In this document: positions 1-4,558 of the stretch, in pieces | Layout: every line of letters starts with the position of its first letter | How positions within the stretch are numbered: position 1 is the first letter of the stretch | Assembly (NCBI GenBank): GCA_904418995.1 | Contig: CAJFQF010000025.1 | Location: forward strand, 1 to 7,033 | Length of the DNA stretch: 7,033 nt | Reading direction: 5' to 3' | From: Heritagella_A intestinalis | Lineage (GTDB): Bacteria; Bacillota; Clostridia; Oscillospirales; Acutalibacteraceae | Program-made: the position numbers and the translations under genes | Notes under the pieces: generated by a model | Seen by the model: only the letters and a program-made list of their open reading frames with translations | What the model was told of the DNA's origin: nothing | The model's database searches: none

Positions 1-54
1 GACGTGGACGGCGGCTATCTCTACTACGACAAGAGCTATCTCTCTATCCGGTGA
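1..54 (+). CDS. C-terminal end of an upstream protein, probably phage structural (partial)
   Basis: An open frame enters from the left edge and ends at TGA 52-54, giving 17 visible residues, DVDGGYLYYDKSYLSIR. The fragment is rich in Tyr and Asp. It sits directly before two lysis-type phage genes on the same strand, so a late phage protein (tail or baseplate region) is the most likely identity. That rests on position only; the fragment is too short to assign a family. Its stop codon overlaps the Shine-Dalgarno region of the next gene, which indicates a tightly packed, translationally linked phage operon. Confidence 0.5.
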   Translation, partial: DVDGGYLYYDKSYLSIR

Positions 55-64
55 GGTGCCGCCT

Positions 65-298
65 ATGCCTGTAGAAATCATTGTTGCCGCCATGTCCCTA
101 TGTGGTACTGCCTTGGGTAGCCTGGCGGGAATCCTCACTTCCAGCCGTCTTACCACTTACCGGATTGCAAAGCTGGAAGAGAAAGTGAACAAACATAACA
201 ACCTGATTGAGCGTATGGTAAGGGTAGAGCAGTCTACCAAGTCTGCCCACCACCGCATCGATGAAATCCGAGAGGAGATGGATAATCGTGAAAATTAA
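65..298 (+). CDS. Small phage membrane protein with coiled-coil tail (XhlA/holin-associated-like)
   Basis: This 77-residue protein has a hydrophobic N-terminal segment (about residues 4-26, EIIVAAMSLCGTALGSLAG) that should span the membrane. A charged, heptad-like helix follows from about residue 34 to the end (KLEEKVNKHNNLIERMVRVEQ...). This plan is common among small proteins encoded just before holins in Firmicutes phages and resembles XhlA/BhlA-type proteins. A role beside the holin in lysis is inferred from position. ATG 65 is chosen because GAGGTG at 53-58 lies 6 nt upstream; an in-frame GTG at 56 would add three residues but lies inside that ribosome binding site. The 3' end overlaps the holin start by 11 nt, and its codons carry the holin's ribosome binding site. 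Confidence 0.75.
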   Translation: MPVEIIVAAMSLCGTALGSLAGILTSSRLTTYRIAKLEEKVNKHNNLIERMVRVEQSTKSAHHRIDEIREEMDNREN

Positions 299-545
299 CT
301 GGAAAGTTCGCCTGAAGAATAAGTCCTTCTGGCTGGCCCTGATTCCCGCCCTGCTGCTGCTCATCCAGCAGGTCTGCGCCATGTTCGGCCTGACGCTGGA
401 TTTGGTGCCCATCCAGGAGCAGCTGCTGGGCATCGTCGGCACGGTATTCACCCTGCTGGCCCTGTTCGGCATCGTCAACGACCCCACCACCGCCGGCGGC
501 TCCGACAGCGACCAGGCCATGACCTATACGAAGCCGAAAGAATAA
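288..545 (+). CDS. Phage holin, phi LC3 family
   Basis: Holins accumulate in the inner membrane late in phage infection and open it so that the endolysin can reach the cell wall. This 85-residue protein has the phi LC3 family (Phage_holin_1) plan: a basic N-terminus (KINWKVRLKNKSFW), a first membrane segment at about residues 13-37, a second at about 44-64, and a polar tail with the family signature DPTTAGGSDSDQAMTY. The frame is open from 261, but GTG 288 is preferred: GAGGAG at 272-277 lies 10 nt upstream, and the product then begins exactly where family members begin. It overlaps the preceding gene by 11 nt. A strong terminator follows within 20 nt, so it is the last gene of the operon. 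No endolysin gene follows on this strand. Confidence 0.92.
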   Translation: MKINWKVRLKNKSFWLALIPALLLLIQQVCAMFGLTLDLVPIQEQLLGIVGTVFTLLALFGIVNDPTTAGGSDSDQAMTYTKPKE

Positions 546-560
546 TACCCCCAAACGCAC

Positions 561-604
561 ACCGCCCCCGCTCGGATTCTTTCTCCGGGTGGGGGCGGTT
601 TTTT
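561..604 (+). terminator. Rho-independent terminator of the phage lysis operon
   Basis: A GC-rich stem, ACCGCCCCCG paired with the downstream GGGGGCGGT and extended inward by CGG/CCG, is followed by TTTTTT. It begins 15 nt after the holin stop codon and should end the late phage transcript before it runs into the antisense tRNA unit. Confidence 0.9.
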
Positions 605-610
605 ATGTGC

Positions 611-646
611 AAAAAAGGCTCATCACCTTTTAAGTGATAAGCCTTA
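611..646 (-). terminator. Rho-independent terminator of the tRNA-Leu transcript
   Basis: Read on the minus strand, AAGGCTTATCAC and GTGATGAGCCTT form 12 consecutive base pairs with a single U-G wobble around a 7-nt TTAAAAG loop, followed directly by a T run (611-616 complement). On the plus strand the wobble becomes a C-A mismatch, although a T run also exists there. The element therefore mainly serves the minus-strand tRNA transcript, with possible bidirectional action. Confidence 0.85.
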
Positions 647-656
647 CTTTTTCAGA

Positions 657-716
657 TCTTGACCACTGTCGCTACAACCTTCTCGAAGAAGATTAAAACA
701 ACTTCGTGGTTCAAGA
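657..716. repeat. Nested dyad between the tRNA 3' end and its terminator
   Basis: TCTTGACCAC (657-666) and GTGGTTCAAGA (706-716) are inverted repeats differing by one inserted T. Between them is a perfect small hairpin, CTTCT-CGA-AGAAG (679-691). The element lies in the tRNA-Leu trailer and at the junction with the phage genes. It could fold as RNA in the pre-tRNA trailer, or be a recombinase arm or core site left by phage integration. Neither function is shown by the sequence. Confidence 0.45.
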
Positions 717-726
717 CTGATTTATT

Positions 727-810
727 TGGTGCGCGAGACGGGACTTGAACCCGTACGTCAAAGACACACGCACCTCAAACGTGCCTGTCTGCCTGTTCCA
801 GCACTCGCGC
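727..810 (-). tRNA. tRNA-Leu (anticodon GAG)
   Basis: The minus strand folds as a class II tRNA of 84 nt including an encoded CCA. The acceptor stem is GCGCGAG/CTCGCGC (perfect 7 bp) with discriminator A. The D-loop carries the TGGAAC...GGCAGAC pattern. The anticodon stem is CACGT/GCGTG with loop TTGAGGT, giving anticodon GAG. The long variable arm has a GTC-TTT-GAC stem, and the T arm is ACGGG-TTCAAGT-CCCGT. The long variable arm and anticodon agree on leucine, decoding CUC/CUU. It has its own promoter and terminator. Its 3' end points at the phage lysis module, which makes it a candidate phage attachment site. Confidence 0.95.
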
Positions 811-822
811 TCAACGAACGAT

Positions 823-851
823 ATTATAGCAGTTTTTCGAGAAGATGTCAA
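823..851 (-). promoter_or_regulatory. Consensus sigma-A promoter for tRNA-Leu
   Basis: On the minus strand TTGACA (851-846) and TATAAT (828-823) are both perfect consensus hexamers separated by exactly 17 bp. The -10 box ends 12 nt before the mature tRNA 5' end, leaving a very short leader. This is what is expected for a strongly transcribed stable RNA gene. Confidence 0.92.
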
Positions 852-949
852 CGGTTTTTTTCATCTTTTTTGGAAATCCGCAGACTCTGGCCATTTTCGG
901 TGAAAATTCTTCCGAAACCGTCAAAGGAATGGGCCGAAACAGGTGGGGA

Positions 950-2032
950 TCAGGTGATGGTCAGTTGAAAGCGGTCAATCTGCCGGCCAAACACCCCGGC
1001 ATACCCATCTTGGCTGCCGTTGGTTTCCCGGTCATACTGCCAAGGCCAGTAGCCGCCGCCAAGAGGACTGACCCGGTATTTGGCTTTACGATAGGGGCGA
1101 ATATCATCGGGGGTCTCATAGTAGATTTCCACCGCGTCGATGGCCTGCCCGTTACCGGCATAGCCGTTGGCAGCATTTCCAATATCGTAGCCGGTGACAT
1201 AGGGAAGCCAGCCGCCGCCCTGTATGTGTACCCGATACCGGACGCTTCCCCGGCTCACCTTGACAGCGATGTCGGTAATCGCGTCGCCGACTGCGCCGGC
1301 ATAGTCTGAGAGGTTTTTTACTGGGGGATACCAGCCGCCCTTTTTGCCCCGCACCCGGTATTCCGCTAAAATCTCGCCTTGCACAGGAGAGGAGGTCTTC
1401 AGGCCGTTGCAGCCCTTTTCGGCTAAGCGGGTGGGGTAGTCGTAATAGGCAATATCCAAATCCACGTCCCCGTCAATTCCACGCACCCGGCCGGCGTCGG
1501 TAAATTGCTGCATTCCGCAGGGGTATTCCGGCCCGCCGGAATAATCTGCCAGCCAGAGGTCATAGCGCTTCAGGCGGTCTGTGTCCAGTTTGTTCCGCAA
1601 GTAGTCGAGGTTGGAATAATAGCCTGCATACCAGCCGGATTTTTCTATCTCTTCGCAAAAAGCGGTGATGCAGCCGGTGCGGAACACCTTGTTCACCGCC
1701 ACCCCCTGTTCCTGGGCATAGCGGTCGCTGTCGTATTCATAATCGGCATAGACGGGATAGTTGATTTTTCCCTTATAGGGCTCAATGATCTTCAGGCATT
1801 CCCGGGCTTCTCGCCGGGCGTCTTCCACGGAGGCCGGATAGAGGAACCAGTAAACCCCTACGCCCAGCCCAGCGCCCAGCGCGCCTTTGATGTGGCTCTC
1901 AAACATTTCATCCCGGGTGCCGTTGCCAAAGCCTGCCCGGAGAATCGCAAAATGAATACCGTCGGACTTCACCTCCTGCCAATCTACCTCTTTCTGCCAA
2001 GTGGACAGGTCGATTCCCTTGATTTCTGACAT
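950..2032 (-). CDS. GH25 muramidase (endolysin-type lysozyme) with three C-terminal wall-binding-like repeats
   Basis: This 360-residue enzyme should cleave the N-acetylmuramic acid to N-acetylglucosamine bond of peptidoglycan. Residues 5-200 carry the GH25 landmarks: GIDLSTWQ with Asp8, HFAILRAGFG (27-36), GVYWFLYP (59-66), the acidic pair in YADYEYD (Asp97, Glu99), GYYSN, LWLADY and MQQF...DVDLDIAY. Residues 225-360 hold three related modules beginning YRV near 225, 266 and 319, each with GGW or GGY(W)P and a later YAG...ID or ITD motif. This is a wall-binding-like architecture, loosely reminiscent of ChW repeats. There is no signal peptide, as in holin-dependent endolysins. AAAGGA lies 9 nt before ATG 2032. 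It faces the holin from the other side of tRNA-Leu rather than following it. No U-tract terminator is visible before the tRNA promoter; only a weak TTTCGG/CCGAAA dyad (895-917) lies between. Confidence 0.9.
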   Translation of the reverse strand: MSEIKGIDLSTWQKEVDWQEVKSDGIHFAILRAGFGNGTRDEMFESHIKGALGAGLGVGVYWFLYPASVEDARREARECLKIIEPYKGKINYPVYADYEYDSDRYAQEQGVAVNKVFRTGCITAFCEEIEKSGWYAGYYSNLDYLRNKLDTDRLKRYDLWLADYSGGPEYPCGMQQFTDAGRVRGIDGDVDLDIAYYDYPTRLAEKGCNGLKTSSPVQGEILAEYRVRGKKGGWYPPVKNLSDYAGAVGDAITDIAVKVSRGSVRYRVHIQGGGWLPYVTGYDIGNAANGYAGNGQAIDAVEIYYETPDDIRPYRKAKYRVSPLGGGYWPWQYDRETNGSQDGYAGVFGRQIDRFQLTIT

Positions 2033-2187
2033 GGATATCGGTCCTTTCGATGATAGGATCTGGCTTTTGGAAGGCCAGCAGGAAAACGGAAACCGGAGGA
2101 TGTCTCCCGCAGAACCGCGCTTTCCCTATTATTCTATGCAGTGGGAACCAAAAAGGGAACGGTTTTTAAAAAATTCCTGCGTGGAGC

Positions 2188-2242
2188 AATTTGATGCAAA
2201 TTTGATGCAACTTCGATACACGGATGATGCAGGTTAGATGCA
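2188..2242 (+). repeat. Five 11-bp direct repeats in register upstream of the lipoprotein promoter
   Basis: Five consecutive 11-bp units start at 2188, 2199, 2210, 2221 and 2232. The first two are identical (AATTTGATGCA). The third ends GATACA and the last two end GATGCA. The GATRCA core therefore recurs at 2193, 2204, 2215, 2226 and 2237, one helical turn apart and on one face of the DNA. The array stops 9 bp before the -10 box and covers the -35 position. Direct repeats of 11-bp period are the usual binding pattern of OmpR/PhoB-type response regulators, so an activator array is the likely meaning. Confidence 0.75.
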
Positions 2243-2248
2243 TTCCTG

Positions 2249-2257
2249 TGCTATACT
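2249..2257 (+). promoter_or_regulatory. Extended -10 promoter of the lipoprotein gene
   Basis: TGCTATACT gives an extended -10 (TG, one base, TATACT) 57 nt before the start codon. At the -35 distance only poor matches are present (around TGCAGG, 2228-2233), and they lie inside the 11-bp repeat array. A weak -35 with phased repeats over it suggests activator-dependent transcription. Confidence 0.6.
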
Positions 2258-2314
2258 AAAGACAGAAAGCTGGATGAAGAAACCCATACAGTTCAAAATC
2301 AGGAGGTATGCACC

Positions 2315-3046
2315 ATGAAAAGGAATCTCAAGCTTTCGTGTTTGGCCCTGTTTCTCGCGGCGGCTATGGCACTGAGCGCCACGGCCTGCACTGGGCCAAC
2401 GGAAAAGACCGGCGTTGGCGCGGCGGGGAATACCGCCGCTGCTCGAGAACCCAATTCGGTAGGCTCCACGGTGGTGGCAGAGGACCGGGGAATGTACCAG
2501 ATGGGAGAGCCGGTCCGGTACACCTACATGGGCGTAGAAATGGAGTATACGGTGGAGAATATGGAGATTTTCGACCGTTATACCCAGGCAAACCTGCCCG
2601 AAGATGCCTTTGGCCCTATGGCTCCCAACAATGAAAAATTTATCCTGCTGGACGTGCGCATCCGGAAGGTCAGCGGGCCGCCTTTGCAGCAGGAGGGAAA
2701 CTTTGACGAGTACAGTAATATCAATGATCTGATGCTCTGCAACCAAGACATACTGGATGTAATAGATTCGGAGGACCCTTCCAACTTCTTGCGGCCGGAG
2801 ATCCGCTATTTTGACGGGGGCTCCGAGGTGGATGAGCACGGCAAGGGATATGAATATTACTGGCTGGACCCGGGAGAAGAAAAGGTGTTCCAGGTAGGCT
2901 GGTGCCTCCAGGGGCCTTTGGAGGGCCGGGGCCCTGCGCCGGCAGGCTACCTCAATGACACCAATGGCCTGGCCCTGCGCATCGGGGTGGACAGCAACGT
3001 AGACAAAGGCAGATTTATTCATTTGGAAGCGAAGTCGCTGATTTAA
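2315..3046 (+). CDS. Secreted lipoprotein of unknown function
   Basis: The 243-residue product begins MKRNLK followed by a hydrophobic stretch and SATAC, a lipobox-like end with Cys25 as the predicted lipidated residue. It should be anchored to the outer face of the membrane. A low-complexity Ala/Gly/Thr linker (about 26-57) precedes a single domain (about 60-243) containing MGEPVRYTYMGVEMEYTVENMEIFD and EKFILLDVRIRKVSG. This beta-rich pattern resembles the immunoglobulin-like lipoproteins of Firmicutes (DUF4352- or DUF5027-like), though I cannot confirm the family. Two cysteines (142, 197) could form a disulfide. AGGAGGT at 2301-2307 lies 7 nt before ATG 2315, a near-ideal start. It is monocistronic, with a promoter preceded by 11-bp repeats and a strong terminator 11 nt downstream. 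The regulated promoter suggests a response to an envelope or nutrient signal, which is inference only. Confidence 0.85.
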   Translation: MKRNLKLSCLALFLAAAMALSATACTGPTEKTGVGAAGNTAAAREPNSVGSTVVAEDRGMYQMGEPVRYTYMGVEMEYTVENMEIFDRYTQANLPEDAFGPMAPNNEKFILLDVRIRKVSGPPLQQEGNFDEYSNINDLMLCNQDILDVIDSEDPSNFLRPEIRYFDGGSEVDEHGKGYEYYWLDPGEEKVFQVGWCLQGPLEGRGPAPAGYLNDTNGLALRIGVDSNVDKGRFIHLEAKSLI

Positions 3047-3056
3047 TACGGCAGGC

Positions 3057-3098
3057 AAAAGGGCCGGGCAGGGGAGTTCCCTCTGTCCGGCCCTTTTT
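3057..3098 (+). terminator. Strong rho-independent terminator after the lipoprotein gene
   Basis: AAAAGGGCCGGGCAGGGGA pairs with TTCCCTCTGTCCGGCCCTTT around a short loop, with G-U wobble, and is followed by a T run ending at 3097. The complementary A run on the left means it could also stop transcripts coming from the convergent XRE gene. Confidence 0.9.
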
Positions 3099-3120
3099 GA
3101 TTGTAGAGAGAAATAGCAAG

Positions 3121-3156
3121 AAAACAGGAGATCCCTCTGAGAAGGCGTCCCCTGTT
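3121..3156 (-). terminator. Possible terminator or 3' hairpin of the XRE gene
   Basis: On the minus strand AACAGGGGA and TCTCCTGTT form 9 pairs with one G-U wobble around a 16-nt loop, followed by TTTTC in which two T are part of the stem. It starts 41 nt beyond the XRE stop codon. The U tract is short, so this is a weak terminator call; the 3057-3098 hairpin could act as backup. Confidence 0.4.
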
Positions 3157-3196
3157 GGTGAATGCGCTGCATTTTTTGTGGTGACTCGTTTCGTTT

Positions 3197-3484
3197 TTAT
3201 CGGAGTGGATAGCGGGGCAGAGAATTATTTTCGGATTCCTCTGTGCGCCCCAAAAGCCAATCCACCGATACATTGAGAATATCCGCCAGAGCGTTCAGCT
3301 CCACGTCTGTCACATAGCGCACCTGCCCCTCCAGCTTCGAGAGGGCGGAAGCGTTGATGTCCACGCCCTTGACCTGTAATTGGGCCAGAAGGTCCTTCTG
3401 CTTCATGCCCAGATGTTTCCGTGCCGTTTCCACTCTTGCGCCCACCAGATTTCGGTCTCCTAAAGCCCGTTTGCGCAATCTCAT
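3197..3484 (-). CDS. XRE-family helix-turn-helix transcriptional regulator
   Basis: This 95-residue protein is essentially a single Cro/CI-type DNA-binding domain. Residues 15-80 read VGARVETARKHLGMKQKDLLAQLQ...SALSKLEGQVRYVTDVELNALADILNVSVDWLLGR. They give the five-helix XRE fold, with the helix-turn-helix around 29-53 and the closing VDWLLGR typical of Firmicutes phage-type and chromosomal repressors. There is no sensor or dimerisation domain beyond a short polar tail (81-95). ATG 3484 is preceded by GGGGGA about 7 nt upstream, a usable ribosome binding site. It converges with the lipoprotein gene and is transcribed away from the NAD salvage operon, sharing an AT-rich region of about 350 bp with it. 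Its target is unknown; autoregulation is plausible given a dyad at its predicted transcription start. Confidence 0.88.
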   Translation of the reverse strand: MRLRKRALGDRNLVGARVETARKHLGMKQKDLLAQLQVKGVDINASALSKLEGQVRYVTDVELNALADILNVSVDWLLGRTEESENNSLPRYPLR

Positions 3485-3532
3485 AAGGATTCCCCCAGAT
3501 TTTCAAAGTTACTGCCAGTCCAAACTCAAACC

Positions 3533-3573
3533 GCCGGCTTTTCACAACCATACGCCCTCTGGGGGCAGCCGGC
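3533..3573 (-). promoter_or_regulatory. Leader stem-loop upstream of the XRE gene
   Basis: GCCGGCT (3533-3539) and AGCCGGC (3567-3573) are perfect 7-bp inverted repeats. Inside them a smaller GCCC/GGGC stem (3554-3557 with 3563-3566) can also form. The element lies in the predicted 5' untranslated RNA of the XRE gene, about 50 nt before its start codon. There is no U tract, so it is not a standard attenuator; it could be an operator or a stabilising leader hairpin. Confidence 0.4.
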
Positions 3574-3584
3574 AGAATCCGTTC

Positions 3585-3601
3585 TTTGAGCGCGTTTCAA
3601 A
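3585..3601. promoter_or_regulatory. Candidate operator dyad at the XRE transcription start
   Basis: TTTGA (3585-3589) and TCAAA (3597-3601) are inverted repeats with 7 bp between them. They lie 9 bp beyond the predicted -10 box, where a bound repressor would block transcription. The arms are short, so chance is possible. Confidence 0.3.
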
Positions 3602-3609
3602 CTGGTACT

Positions 3610-3638
3610 ATTATAGCCGCTTTTTTCTTAAAATGCAA
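3610..3638 (-). promoter_or_regulatory. Predicted promoter of the XRE gene
   Basis: On the minus strand TATAAT (3615-3610) is a perfect -10, with TTGCAT (3638-3633) 17 bp upstream as a half-matching -35. Transcription would start near 3603, giving a leader of roughly 120 nt before the XRE start codon. Confidence 0.6.
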
Positions 3639-3731
3639 TACTCCGTTATAAAAGCGACGAAAGTTCTCTCTGTATTGTCAGCTTTTTATCTGTTTCATAT
3701 ATTTACATTTAAAAAAACGCAGAAATTGAAA

Positions 3732-3760
3732 TTGTACTTTTTCATGTTCTTTGTTATAAT
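3732..3760 (+). promoter_or_regulatory. Promoter of the nicotinamidase/NAPRTase operon
   Basis: TATAAT at 3755-3760 is a perfect -10. TTGTAC at 3732-3737 lies 17 bp upstream as a partial -35. The surrounding 3600-3765 stretch is markedly AT-rich against GC-rich genes on both sides. The transcript would start near 3767, giving a leader of about 75 nt. Confidence 0.72.
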
Positions 3761-3770
3761 AGAGTCAATT

Positions 3771-3830
3771 CCTTTTCCCAAGGATGTGGGGGAAAGGTCA
3801 AAAGATCCGCAATCAACGGAAATAGAAAGG
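3771..3830 (+). promoter_or_regulatory. Structured 5' leader of the NAD salvage operon (possible RNA switch)
   Basis: CCTTTTCCC (3771-3779) pairs with GGGGAAAGG (3789-3797) over 9 bp around a 9-nt loop. The loop contains GGAT (3782-3785), complementary to ATCC (3805-3808) just beyond the stem, which would make an H-type pseudoknot. A small TCCG/CGGA hairpin (3806-3820) is an alternative use of the same bases. GAAAGG occurs again at the ribosome binding site (3825-3830), so the 5' arm could pair with either copy. I do not recognise a known riboswitch consensus. Function is inference. Confidence 0.4.
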
Positions 3831-3841
3831 TGTGGATGGTT

Positions 3842-4558
3842 ATGGAGATCCAGGCGCTGCCCCGGAGCTTTTCCCGGGAAGAGATCAAGGCGGCCTTTCC
3901 CGCTGCCTTTGCCGCGAAATCAGTGGACCTTGCCTCCTTTACGCCGGGAGCCTTCGGGCTGATCGTAGTGGATATGATCGTGGGCTTTGCCCAGGAGGGG
4001 CCTTTGAGCAGTCCCAACGCTTTGGCAGTAGCGACCCCCATCGCCCAATTGATGAAGGCCTGCCGGGAACAGGGTGTGCCCACGGCATTTTTTGCTGATT
4101 CCCATCCGGCAGACAGCCCGGAGTTTTCCGCCTATCCGTCCCATTGCCTGGCAGGGAGCCGGGAATCCCAGCCCCTGGAAGTTTTGGAGCGGGAAGGGGG
4201 ATACACCCTGATTCCGAAAAATTCCACCAACGGCTTTTTGGAGCCGGCTTTCCGACAGTGGCTGGAGGGGCATCCTTCTCTGACGGAATTCATTGTGGTG
4301 GGATGCTGTACGGATATTTGCGTTCAGCAGTTTGCCCTGAGCCTGAAAACGGAGCTGAACCGGCAAAACAGACAGAGCCGGATTGTGGTCCCCATGGCCC
4401 TGACGGCCACCTATGACGCTCCCGGGCATCCTGCCGGCCTGACAGAGCTGGCGTCCTTCCAGAATATGCAGACCAGCGGAATTGAAATTGTGTCTGACAT
4501 TGTCTTGTCCCCAGCGGACGAATCACGAAAACCACAGAAAGGTTCTGAAGTACTATGA
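3842..4558 (+). CDS. pncA: Isochorismatase-family cysteine hydrolase, probable nicotinamidase
   Basis: The likely reaction is nicotinamide to nicotinate plus ammonia in the cytoplasm, the first step of the Preiss-Handler NAD salvage route. The 238-residue protein has the family's Asp-Lys-Cys triad: Asp44 in GLIVVDMIVGF, Lys126 in LIPKNSTNGF and Cys160 in VVGCCTDICV. Candidate metal ligands are Asp86 and His88 (FADSHPADS) and His101 (AYPSHCL), as in nicotinamidases. ATG 3842 is chosen because AGAAAGG (3824-3830) lies 11 nt upstream, nearly the same motif and distance as at the next gene. ATG 3836 (two residues longer) and GTG 3830 are alternatives. It overlaps the nicotinate phosphoribosyltransferase gene by 4 nt (ATGA), so the two are translationally coupled, and that partner is the main reason to prefer nicotinamidase over other isochorismatase-like activities. 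Confidence 0.88.
   Translation: MEIQALPRSFSREEIKAAFPAAFAAKSVDLASFTPGAFGLIVVDMIVGFAQEGPLSSPNALAVATPIAQLMKACREQGVPTAFFADSHPADSPEFSAYPSHCLAGSRESQPLEVLEREGGYTLIPKNSTNGFLEPAFRQWLEGHPSLTEFIVVGCCTDICVQQFALSLKTELNRQNRQSRIVVPMALTATYDAPGHPAGLTELASFQNMQTSGIEIVSDIVLSPADESRKPQKGSEVL

Noticed and set aside
841..862. Hairpin GAAGATG...CATCTTTTTT as a plus-strand terminator
   Set aside because: The stem is short and AT-rich with a 14-nt loop, it overlaps the tRNA promoter, and no plus-strand gene precedes it.
726..968. 80-codon plus-strand frame across the tRNA
   Set aside because: It is antisense to tRNA-Leu and its promoter and resembles spurious tRNA-derived peptides (RETGLEPVRQRHT).
1505..2029. 174-codon plus-strand open frame
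   Set aside because: It is a shadow of the GH25 gene, whose frame has clear catalytic motifs and a ribosome binding site.
2131..2159. TAGAAT as -10 of the GH25 gene on the minus strand
   Set aside because: No acceptable -35 is found 16-18 bp upstream, so the promoter call is too weak to list.
2188..2242. Short tandem repeats as a CRISPR array or replication iterons
   Set aside because: The units are only 11 bp with no spacers, and no replication or cas gene is nearby; a promoter-linked regulator array fits better.
2234..3172. 312-codon open frame on the minus strand
   Set aside because: It is antisense to the lipoprotein gene, crosses the strong terminator and begins inside intergenic sequence; its translation shows no domain.
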